Source: DASRBN01 sp035294305 (GTDB taxonomy: Bacteria > Chloroflexota > Ktedonobacteria > Ktedonobacterales > Ktedonobacteraceae). From it: a stretch of DNA of 64,000 nucleotides. Position numbers and translations under genes: made by a program. Below the pieces are notes generated by a model. That model ran no database searches. It was not told the origin of the DNA and worked only from the letters and a program-made list of their open reading frames with translations. Positions 34,835 to 42,530 of the stretch are shown piece after piece. Position 1 is the first letter of the stretch. Every line of letters begins with the position of its first letter. The stretch spans positions 1 through 64,000 of the forward strand of contig DATGLD010000033.1 of NCBI GenBank assembly GCA_035294305.1. Direction: 5' to 3'.

Positions 34835-36196
34835 ATGAATGCTCAAGATGTCGTGCGACACGCAAACGAGGCAGATCTCCGGCTGGTGCGATTTTTGTAT
34901 TGTGATAATGGCGGCATTATCCGTGGCAAAGCCACACACGCCGGCAAACTCGCCACACGTATTAGTGAAGGCATCGGCCAGACGCTTGCAATGCAGGCTT
35001 TTACCGGCGTCGAGTCGCTTGCCCCTGTTGAGGGTATGGGGCCGGTTGGCGAGTTCCGCCTGGTCCCTGACCCCAATACATTCGTTATCCTACCTTACGT
35101 GCCCAGTACCGGCAGCATGATGTGCGACATGATCCGGACAGACGGCAAACCATGGGAGGCATGCCCGCGTACTTTTCTGAAACGTATGGTAGCACGGCTG
35201 GCCGATCAAGGCATGCGCGCCGAGGCCGCTGTCGAGCACGAGTTTTATCTTGCTCGTGAAGAGAACGGTAAATACGTTCCTGCCGACCACAGCCTTTGCT
35301 ATAGTAGTATCGGTCTGGACGAACAGGCCGAGCTGATAGACGCTCTTCTAGAGGCACTGGAAAAGCAAGGCGTCTCCATTGAGCTGTTCCACACAGAGCT
35401 CGGCCCCGCGCAGCAGGAGCTCTCTATTCAGCATGCCGATGTCCTGCGGGCGGCGGATAATGTCTGCCTGGTGCGTGAGACGGCTCGCGGCGTTGCACGC
35501 TCGTTCGATTTGCTCGCCACATTCGCCCCCAAGCCTTTCCTCGATCAGGCAGGCAGTGGAGCGCACATCCACCTGAGCATCTGGGGAACTGGGAGTGAGG
35601 AACACCAGCGCAAAAACCTGTTCTACGACCCGCATGCACGCGGCTCGTTGAGTGATTTTGGTAAATATTTCATCGGCGGCGTTTTACGGCATATTCGCGG
35701 GCTGGTTGCCATCACTTGCGGTAGCCCGAACTCCTACCGCCGCCTTCTGCCGCATTTCTGGAGTTCCGCTTATGGCGCCTATGGCTTCGATAACCGTGAA
35801 GGAGCCATCCGCGTGCCATCGGTCTTCTGGGGACGCGAAGCCGATTCGATCAACCTGGAGCTGAAGCCATCTGATCACAGTGGCAATCCCTATCTCGCCA
35901 TGGGCGCACTCATCGCCGCCGGTATGGATGGGGTGCAGAACCAGATCGACCCTGGCGATCCACAGGAGATAGATCCCGGAAACTATACCGATGCCGAACG
36001 CGAGCAGCGCGGCATCCGTCGTCTTCCCACAACACTCGACGAAGCATTAGACGAACTGGAACGCGATACGGTTTTGACGGAAGCGCTCGGCCCGCTGCTA
36101 GCAAGTTCCTACATTGCAGTTAAGCGCAACGAAGCCGCGTTTTTCAAAGATAAGACACCTGAGGAAGAGGCGCTCCAGCACTTTTATAAATATTGA
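34835..36196 (+). CDS. Glutamine synthetase family protein
   Basis: The 453-residue protein has the GS catalytic domain: metal ligands in AAVEHEFYL and ELGPAQQE, the loop GSGAHIHLSIW, the region SPNSYRRLLPHFW and NLELKPSDHSGNPYLAMGA. AGGAG lies 11 bases before the ATG. It diverges from classic GlnA and resembles the GlnA3/PuuA/FluG-type enzymes that ligate glutamate to amines. A FluG-type amidohydrolase lies close by (38839), and a fungal FluG fuses these two folds. An exact substrate cannot be assigned. Confidence 0.85.
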   Translation: MNAQDVVRHANEADLRLVRFLYCDNGGIIRGKATHAGKLATRISEGIGQTLAMQAFTGVESLAPVEGMGPVGEFRLVPDPNTFVILPYVPSTGSMMCDMIRTDGKPWEACPRTFLKRMVARLADQGMRAEAAVEHEFYLAREENGKYVPADHSLCYSSIGLDEQAELIDALLEALEKQGVSIELFHTELGPAQQELSIQHADVLRAADNVCLVRETARGVARSFDLLATFAPKPFLDQAGSGAHIHLSIWGTGSEEHQRKNLFYDPHARGSLSDFGKYFIGGVLRHIRGLVAITCGSPNSYRRLLPHFWSSAYGAYGFDNREGAIRVPSVFWGREADSINLELKPSDHSGNPYLAMGALIAAGMDGVQNQIDPGDPQEIDPGNYTDAEREQRGIRRLPTTLDEALDELERDTVLTEALGPLLASSYIAVKRNEAAFFKDKTPEEEALQHFYKY

Positions 36197-36233
36197 TCCC
36201 AATTTCGTGCCGGATTGTTCATCTTAAAAACAA

Positions 36234-36272
36234 GAAAAGGCCTGGCATCACCATTGAAGACCAGGCCTTTTC
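36234..36272 (+). terminator. Intrinsic terminator after the GS-like gene
   Basis: A 12-bp stem GAAAAGGCCTGG (36234-36245) / CCAGGCCTTTTC (36261-36272) with a 15-base loop is followed by TTTAC. Confidence 0.85.
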
Positions 36273-36304
36273 TTTACAATCATTTGTAGAGTGCTAACGC
36301 CCCT

Positions 36305-36380
36305 GACATTTGCGGGTTTGGCCGCTCTAGCGCTCCCACAAGAAGCAACAGAACCAGGCTCTTCCCGTTTAGGGGATTGC
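36305..36380 (+). repeat. Dispersed repeat family 2, copy 2
   Basis: Begins GACATTTGCGGGTTTGGCC and contains AAGAAGCAACAGAACC and GGGGATTG, matching the order of blocks in the copy at 21518. Confidence 0.45.
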
Positions 36381-36386
36381 GACTAG

Positions 36387-36827
36387 CTATCCTTTTTTCT
36401 CAGGATTGACATATTCGGGGTATGCCGTCGGAGCCGGAGCAGAGGTCGCAGTGCCGGTACCCATGCCGGTATTCGACTGCGCGCTTTGCTTTGCAGATTG
36501 TGTGGCCTGCTTCGTTGTCTGGGCGACATCCTGGCCCGTCTGCTTCACATCATTAGTTGCCTTTTGAGCGAGTTCGCCAAGGCCCATACCTGTGTCTTTC
36601 ATCTTTGCAGCCGCCTGTTGAGCATAACTCTTCAAGTTACTGCTTGTCTGTGAGACACTGCTCGAAACCTGCTGTACGTACTGGTTGAGCTGTTCGTTTT
36701 CGGGCAGATAGCCACGCAGCTCTTCAAATCGCTCGCGCAGCAAGTTGCGCATCTCCTCGCCCCGCATGGGGGCCACCAGCAGGCCAACCCCAACCCCAAC
36801 CAGCACACCTTTAAAGAAACTGTTCAT
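36387..36827 (-). CDS. YtxH-domain protein
   Basis: The 146-residue protein starts with a short membrane helix (FFKGVLVGVGVGLLVAP) and the YtxH motif (MRGEEMRNLLRERFEEL). A low-complexity Gln/Thr/Ser/Ala helical stalk follows (about residues 45-120), and the tail is Pro/Thr-rich. ATG 36827 has AAAGGA nine bases upstream; ATG 36836 touches it. YtxH proteins are stress-associated membrane proteins of unknown biochemical role. A palindrome AGTACT-CATC-AGTACT lies 58 bases upstream. Confidence 0.8.
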   Translation of the reverse strand: MNSFFKGVLVGVGVGLLVAPMRGEEMRNLLRERFEELRGYLPENEQLNQYVQQVSSSVSQTSSNLKSYAQQAAAKMKDTGMGLGELAQKATNDVKQTGQDVAQTTKQATQSAKQSAQSNTGMGTGTATSAPAPTAYPEYVNPEKKG

Positions 36828-36884
36828 CTTCGCCATCCTTTCCTATCTGGCCAGTTTGCCAGGTACCACATTCCTGAAATTAAT

Positions 36885-36900
36885 AGTACTCATCAGTACT
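36885..36900. promoter_or_regulatory. Palindrome AGTACT-N4-AGTACT, copy 1
   Basis: AGTACTCATCAGTACT lies between the YtxH gene and the divergent sensor kinase. An almost identical site (AGTACTTATCAGTACT) is at 57675-57690. It is a candidate operator for an unidentified regulator. Confidence 0.45.
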
Positions 36901-37117
36901 GGATTTGCCTGGAAAACGAGTTTAAAAACCATCCATTACAGATACGTGCATGGTAATCAATCAGTTTCAGTATACACTACAAAACGCCGCCAGCCTTCTA
37001 CCCTCTTCGCGAAGTATCAGCAGACCCTGCCAGTAACAAATTATTGGACTTCCGTTCTTTTAAGCGATAGCATATAATTTATCTATATTTTCTAGCTTAA
37101 CGGTCAGGAGTAATTGA

Positions 37118-38806
37118 ATGGTTGAAATTCACCAGCACGACCTCAGCCCCCTACTGAATTCATTTCACGAAGGAATTTGCTATCTCGATACAAATGGTGC
37201 ATTGATCTACCATAACGAAGCGGCGGAAAGGCATTGGAACCTGAAACACGCGTCCGGCAACAGGCTCGCAAAACAGGCCGCCGTGGCACGAGCGCTCGCG
37301 GGTACACAGGTCCAGCAGGAAATTGTGCATGTCAGTGAAAAACTGTTCCTGCTAATCAATTCCGTCCCTCTTCATTCAGCAAGCAATGCTATCAAAGGGG
37401 TCGTTATTACCTCGTATGATGTCAGCGACCACCTGCTTGAAGAACTCCAGGCTCTGACCGCGTTAAACATACTGTTAGAGGTCATGCTGGACACATATGG
37501 TGAGAACGAAAACAACGAAATCGACGAGGTTCTACGTCGCATTGCTATCCTCATTCCCCAGATGGAATCGGTAGATAATAGTGTCGCTTTTCGCCTTGAC
37601 GATAAAACAGGGAAAATTGTCCCCATTGGACTGTTTGGCTCAAGCCAGCAGAGCAAGGAAGAGTGGCATAAGGAACTTGAGGAATTGACCATCGATCTGC
37701 AACAGGCCTTAGACAGATCCTCGCCACCCTATCTGCAAACCTTAAGACTTGCGCGTCCCCTGATGTTCGATTTCGCCTCTTCCCCCGCTCTGAGCAATCC
37801 ACGCCAGTTGCGCGCCGCAATCTACGCCCCGGTTATGTTCAACGGGCATCCCCTAGCTGTCTTAGGGGTCGAAAGACATCGCCCACTCGGTCAGGACCCC
37901 ACCTATTTCCCGCAGTGGACTGTCGATATGCTCACAGCACTGGCGAGATTTGCGAGCATGACAATCGAAAAAAATCACCTGCTGCTAGCGCTAAATCGTC
38001 AATACGGCGAATTGGAAACCGCTCGCGCGCTGCTTAACCAGCGAGATGAGTTCATTTCGCTGACCGCACATGAGCTCAAAAACCCACTCACCGCTATTCG
38101 CGGTCAGGCCCAGGTCTTGCGTCGTTATTTCAGAAGAATGATGCACCCAGGAATTGCTAACGCCGAAGCTACCAACGATCTGATTCGAGGGCTGGATAGT
38201 ATCGAACATCAATCACGCAGAATTGAACATATGATTAATACCCTGCTGGACGTCAGCCGCCTCGACCTGGATCGCTTAGAAAGCGACTTACAGGAGATCG
38301 ACCTGGTCCAGTTGGCACGCCGCGCGCTGGCCGAACAACTGCCCTACGCCGCACGTAACCATGAACTTCACCTGTTTGCCAATGGCAATCCTGTTCCCAT
38401 CGTTCCAGCTGTGCCAGAGAGCGCTCACTCAGCACACTCTCTGAAAATAGAGGCTGATGAACAACAACTGGAACAGATACTGGCGAATCTGCTCAGCAAT
38501 GCTATCAAATATAGCCCTGAAGATGGCCCGATCATCGTATCGATCCGGCAGGTCGACAACGAATATATCGAAATTGACGTTGAAGATGAAGGGATTGGCA
38601 TACCACCGGAAGCACAGGCACACCTGACCAAGCGATTTTTCCGTGCCGAAAATGCCATGAGCGTTGACTCAAAAGGCTTAGGCCTCGGCCTTTATCTCGT
38701 CAACGCTCTGGTTGCCAAACACGGCGGAACGTTAACGATAAAAAGCGAAGGCATTCCTGGCAAGGGCAGCACTTTTACGGTTAGATTGCCGGCCCACCAG
38801 CAATGA
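37118..38806 (+). CDS. Cytosolic PAS-GAF histidine kinase
   Basis: The 562-residue kinase has a PAS-like domain (residues 8-105, NSFHEGICYLDTNGALIYHN), a GAF domain (about 115-285), an H-box EFISLTAHELKNPLTAIRG (H318), then N-box NLLSNAIKYSP, G1 DEGIGIP and G2 GLGLGLYLV. No membrane segment is present. GTCAGGAGTAATTG precedes the ATG. No response regulator is next to it, so it is an orphan. It is followed after 32 bases by the amidohydrolase gene. Confidence 0.9.
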   Translation: MVEIHQHDLSPLLNSFHEGICYLDTNGALIYHNEAAERHWNLKHASGNRLAKQAAVARALAGTQVQQEIVHVSEKLFLLINSVPLHSASNAIKGVVITSYDVSDHLLEELQALTALNILLEVMLDTYGENENNEIDEVLRRIAILIPQMESVDNSVAFRLDDKTGKIVPIGLFGSSQQSKEEWHKELEELTIDLQQALDRSSPPYLQTLRLARPLMFDFASSPALSNPRQLRAAIYAPVMFNGHPLAVLGVERHRPLGQDPTYFPQWTVDMLTALARFASMTIEKNHLLLALNRQYGELETARALLNQRDEFISLTAHELKNPLTAIRGQAQVLRRYFRRMMHPGIANAEATNDLIRGLDSIEHQSRRIEHMINTLLDVSRLDLDRLESDLQEIDLVQLARRALAEQLPYAARNHELHLFANGNPVPIVPAVPESAHSAHSLKIEADEQQLEQILANLLSNAIKYSPEDGPIIVSIRQVDNEYIEIDVEDEGIGIPPEAQAHLTKRFFRAENAMSVDSKGLGLGLYLVNALVAKHGGTLTIKSEGIPGKGSTFTVRLPAHQQ

Positions 38807-38838
38807 GTTTATGAAGGCTCCCAAGACTGGAGGGAGAG

Positions 38839-39969
38839 ATGCTTGACTTGAGCGGCATCGCGGTGGTAGACAATCACTGCCATCCCGTCCTGTTAAACCA
38901 GCAGCTAAATGCACAGCGCTTCCGTGGCTTTTTTACCGAAGCGAGCGATTCCCGCTTTCCAGAAACTCATATCTCTCACACTGTCTACTATCTCTGGCTT
39001 CTTCGACAGCTGGCAACTTTTTACGGCTGCCGGAACAGTGAAATTGACGTTATGGCTATAAGAAGCTCCCTGGATGGAGATACCCTTATCGAGCGTTTCA
39101 TACGTGCCGCCAACATCGACACATTCATTCTCGACCCTGCTTTCCCGCTCCCGCATATGTGTTATACGCCAGAGCGTATGGGACAGCTGGGCCACTGCCG
39201 CGTTGCCAGCATGCTACGCCTGGAAACGCTTATGCAGCGCTTGATCGTGCAATACCATGATTTCGATGAAATGGTTGAGCGCTACACACTGGCTTTGAGC
39301 AACGCACGCCTACACGGCTACTGCGCATTCAAAAGCATTGTCGCCTATCGTACCGGACTGCATATCGAAGATTGGAGCAAAGACCAGGCTGTCTCCTCTT
39401 TTCGAGAAGCAGTTTCCAGTATCAGAGATGGGCAATTGCGCATCGCTCACAAGCCTGTGATCGATTATCTTTTGCACATCGCCTTCAAGGAAGCGGCTGA
39501 GCAGGAGCTTCCGCTGCAGTTTCATACCGGCTACGGCGATAGTGATACCGATATGCTGTTGGGCAATCCACTACACCTACGCAATGTGCTGGAACGCAAA
39601 GAGTACCAAACTATGAAGGTTGTGCTTTTGCATGAGAGCTACCCTTACTCACAACTGGGGGCTTACCTGGCGGCCATTTATCCGCATGTCTATTTTGATC
39701 TGTCCTATATGATTCCTTTTGTAGACAGGTTAGAGATGCTGGCATTTACCCGGCAGGCGTTGGCAGTAGCCCCGGCCAGCAAACTCATGTACAGTTCGGA
39801 TGGTATAAATGTGCCTGAAATGCACTGGGCCGCGGCCATGCGGGGGCGTAGCGTCATCGCACAGGTTCTTCAGGAAATGATCGATGCAGACGAAATTGAT
39901 GAAGAGCAGGCCTACGACCTGGCGATCCAAATTTTACATGATACTGCCTACACCGTTTACCAACTATAA
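38839..39969 (+). CDS. FluG-type amidohydrolase (TIM-barrel metal-dependent hydrolase)
   Basis: The 376-residue enzyme has a metal-binding HCH at residues 13-15 (DNHCHPV), a segment FHTGYGDSDTDMLLGNPLHL (about residues 231-250) typical of the FluG N-terminal amidohydrolase domain, and HESYPY and YSSDG motifs late in the barrel. GGAGGGAGAG lies directly before the ATG. Together with the GS-like gene at 34835, it resembles a split FluG-like pair. It may hydrolyse a gamma-glutamyl or related amide, which is inferred. Confidence 0.8.
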   Translation: MLDLSGIAVVDNHCHPVLLNQQLNAQRFRGFFTEASDSRFPETHISHTVYYLWLLRQLATFYGCRNSEIDVMAIRSSLDGDTLIERFIRAANIDTFILDPAFPLPHMCYTPERMGQLGHCRVASMLRLETLMQRLIVQYHDFDEMVERYTLALSNARLHGYCAFKSIVAYRTGLHIEDWSKDQAVSSFREAVSSIRDGQLRIAHKPVIDYLLHIAFKEAAEQELPLQFHTGYGDSDTDMLLGNPLHLRNVLERKEYQTMKVVLLHESYPYSQLGAYLAAIYPHVYFDLSYMIPFVDRLEMLAFTRQALAVAPASKLMYSSDGINVPEMHWAAAMRGRSVIAQVLQEMIDADEIDEEQAYDLAIQILHDTAYTVYQL

Positions 39970-40013
39970 GATGTTTCTGAACTAAAGTAGAACAAATCCA
40001 GGGAGGGACAACA

Positions 40014-40493
40014 TTGGCCAGGTCGATAGATACCTTAGACGCATCAAGTAGCCCGCGTGTTTTTCGCATCGGTGTCTTTGCTTTGATCTTCAATGAACAG
40101 GGGCATATTCTCCTTGGGCACCGGCGCGATACTGACTGGTGGAATCTCCCCGGTGGCGGCATGGAGATAGGAGAGACGGTAGATGAAGCATTGCGTCGCG
40201 AAGTGCAGGAAGAGACGGGTCTCGAGATCGAGGTTGAAAGACTGGTAGGGGTATACTCGAAACCCCAAAAGCAAGAGGTGGTGCTGACGTTCCGCTGCCG
40301 TATAACCGGTGGGACGTTACAAGCTACTGAAGAGGCGAGTGAGAGCAGATATTTCCAGCCCGACACCTTGCCGGAGAATACACTGCCCAAACACCGCCAA
40401 CGTATTGCAGACGCTTTACTCAACCAACCAGCAGCTATTATTCGCTCACAACTCACCAGCACAGAGGAAGATCAGGGACTTAGGACAGGCTAG
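40014..40493 (+). CDS. Nudix hydrolase
   Basis: The 159-residue protein has the full Nudix box (GGGMEIGETVDEALRREV then QEETGLEI, residues 48-71), with the REx2EE core intact. TTG 40014 is the start, with GGGAGGGA 5-12 bases upstream. The substrate (a nucleoside diphosphate derivative) is not determined. Confidence 0.88.
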   Translation: MARSIDTLDASSSPRVFRIGVFALIFNEQGHILLGHRRDTDWWNLPGGGMEIGETVDEALRREVQEETGLEIEVERLVGVYSKPQKQEVVLTFRCRITGGTLQATEEASESRYFQPDTLPENTLPKHRQRIADALLNQPAAIIRSQLTSTEEDQGLRTG

Positions 40494-40575
40494 GTTCCAG
40501 TCTCCCACGGGTTCGCGAAAGGGGTTCCGTTCCTGCTGCCTTCTCATAGGGGAAAGTATGCCACTAAACCCGAAG
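40484..40575 (-). repeat. Dispersed repeat family 2, copy 3 (inverted)
   Basis: On the minus strand it reads TTCGGGTTTAGTGGCATACT, continues through GGCAGCAGGAAC and ends AGCCTGTCC. The ending links it with the TGTCCCTACA repeats near 1.5 and 7.5 kb. It overlaps the stop region of the Nudix gene. Confidence 0.45.
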
Positions 40576-40610
40576 AGATCACGTAGAGATGCACGAGTAG
40601 CGCTGGTACG

Positions 40611-41273
40611 CTATTTCTCAACCAGTTCTTTCATCATGCCCTGCACGAATCGCAGCTCATCTCTGTTAACCGTATGCTCCATACGTGGATATAAGCGCGT
40701 CGTCACCACGCCGCCCATACGCTGCAACACTTCAGCTGTTAGCAGCACACGCTCCTTGGGTATGTGGGGGTCTAGATCGCTACAGCCGAGGAACACCGGT
40801 GTTCCTGCCAACGAACCAGGATAATCCCGTGGTGTGCCCGCAGGTCCGATCAAGCCACCGCTCAAACCAGCTAAGCCACCATAACGTCGAGCATTGCGCG
40901 CGACAAACTCGGAGGAAAGGCATGCTCCTTGTGAGAAACCTAATATAATGGTACGTTCCACAGGGATAGCGGCTGAGGCAAGTTGATCCAGGATAGACGC
41001 GATTATTGCCAGAGCCGATGAGAGGTAAGGTTCATTACTCTCTGTGGGCGCTAGAAAACTGTTGGGATACCAGGCATTTCCGGCAGCTTGCGGAGCTAGA
41101 AATATAAAGCCGGGTTGTTTCAGGTCGGCAGTTAAGCTCAGAATATCTTCTGCTGAAGCGCCTCGTCCATGTATCATAATCATAGCTGCCCGCGCCTTTT
41201 TCATCGACTCGCCCACTTGCAGAAGTGGTTGGCCCTGGTGCGGCCCGGCAACCTTACGCAATGATTCGTCCAT
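40611..41273 (-). CDS. Phospholipase/carboxylesterase family alpha/beta hydrolase
   Basis: The 220-residue enzyme has a nucleophile elbow GFSQG (S114), an oxyanion loop MIMIHGRGAS, the acid in GCSDLDPHIP (about D172) and the His in YPRMEHTVN. Its length matches the YpfH/AbfD-type carboxylesterases. ATG 41273 is preferred because GGAGGGG lies just upstream; the longer frame to 41297 lacks a ribosome site. Confidence 0.87.
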   Translation of the reverse strand: MDESLRKVAGPHQGQPLLQVGESMKKARAAMIMIHGRGASAEDILSLTADLKQPGFIFLAPQAAGNAWYPNSFLAPTESNEPYLSSALAIIASILDQLASAAIPVERTIILGFSQGACLSSEFVARNARRYGGLAGLSGGLIGPAGTPRDYPGSLAGTPVFLGCSDLDPHIPKERVLLTAEVLQRMGGVVTTRLYPRMEHTVNRDELRFVQGMMKELVEK

Positions 41274-41359
41274 ACTTACCCCTCCTGATAAATTCACCTG
41301 GGAACTGCTACTGCTTTTCCCTTCTGTACACGCAATAAAAGAGCATATATCTCATCAAA

Positions 41360-42331
41360 TTATCTCATCTGCACAACATCTCTCATCGCATCTTCTAATG
41401 CCTGCCCAATTTCTTCAAATGCGCGCTTATACAGCTCACTTGCCCATTGCTCATCCCATATACCCTGCTCCTTCATGAGTTGCTGGCAGCGTAGGAGAGG
41501 ATCAGCAGGCGCCTGTTCAGATGGCATTTGCTCATGCTGTTCAGGGCGCGAGCGCACCACGTGCATCTCCAACAAGACGGGGCCAAGGCCGCTACGCGCA
41601 TGCCGCATCGCATTTCTCATCGCATCATATACCTCCACAACATCGACCCCATTAACATGACGATGTTCGATGCCTGGGGGTAGTTCCAATTCTTGCTTGC
41701 AAGATACAGTTGAATCGGAACAATCCTGCTCGCAGATGAATACCGCCGGCAAGGCATGTTGGGCCGCGAACTTTATGCCTTCGAGGAAATCAGGTTCGGT
41801 GGTGGCTCCATCGCCACAATAGGCAACCGTAACTGCCGGTACCTTACGTAGCTTACAGGCAAATGCCACGCCAGCAGCATGGAGAATCAGCGTGGCCACC
41901 GGAGTAGTACTCGTAATCATGTTGTGTTTTTGATAGCCCCAATGATGCACCCATCGCCTTTCAACACGGCCCTCCCCTGAAGTTCCCGCCGGTCTGCCTT
42001 CAGCTGAATGGCGACTATGGGCCAGCAAATACGTGCGAAACACCTCATAAGGTGTCATACCAATAGTCAATACTACGCCCAGGTCACGATAATAGGGCAG
42101 AGTGAAATCCAATCCTACCTCGATGCATACTGCACTTCCCACCTGAGTCGCTTCATGACCACGAGCGCTCGCTACAAAATCAATCTGTCCCTGTTCAAAT
42201 AATCTCCAGGCACAATCATCGACAATACGCGAAAAAAGCATACGAGCATACAAATTTTTTAAAAGGGTTGCGGAAGATGCAGAGACCGCCTTTTTCTCCA
42301 ATGGATTTTCACCCGATCTATTGTCTTGCAA
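41360..42331 (-). CDS. TPP-dependent dehydrogenase E1-alpha homologue with altered cofactor site
   Basis: The 323-residue protein resembles E1 alpha (GHEATQVGSAVCI, DFTLPYYRDLGVVL and GDGATTEPDFLEGIKFAA at 173-190). The thiamine-pyrophosphate motif normally continues to a conserved Asn-Asn-Gly-Tyr; here it is Gln202-Asp203-Cys-Ser, losing the Mg2+ ligands. No beta subunit gene follows; the next gene is the divergent fused E1. The start is TTG 42331. It may be inactive or a regulatory decoy, or bind the cofactor differently. Confidence 0.8.
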   Translation of the reverse strand: MQDNRSGENPLEKKAVSASSATLLKNLYARMLFSRIVDDCAWRLFEQGQIDFVASARGHEATQVGSAVCIEVGLDFTLPYYRDLGVVLTIGMTPYEVFRTYLLAHSRHSAEGRPAGTSGEGRVERRWVHHWGYQKHNMITSTTPVATLILHAAGVAFACKLRKVPAVTVAYCGDGATTEPDFLEGIKFAAQHALPAVFICEQDCSDSTVSCKQELELPPGIEHRHVNGVDVVEVYDAMRNAMRHARSGLGPVLLEMHVVRSRPEQHEQMPSEQAPADPLLRCQQLMKEQGIWDEQWASELYKRAFEEIGQALEDAMRDVVQMR

Positions 42332-42443
42332 GGACTTTTTCCGCGTGTATTATACGACCTGGCCTCGCTGTGAAGCAATAATGATAGGAAAGACTTTCGC
42401 TCATGCCCACAAAAGTAATAACTCTGTCTTTCTCCGATCAATA

Positions 42444-42473
42444 TTGCTTTTTTCTAATCAAGGATTCTATAAT
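42444..42473 (+). promoter_or_regulatory. Promoter of the fused E1 gene
   Basis: TTGCTT (42444-42449) and TATAAT (42468-42473) are separated by 18 bp. The start codon ATG 42531 follows a GGAGG ribosome site. Confidence 0.5.
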
Positions 42474-42530
42474 GGACTAACGAAACAATCCTCAACTCGA
42501 GCCAAAGCAGCTTAGACCAATGGAGGTAGC

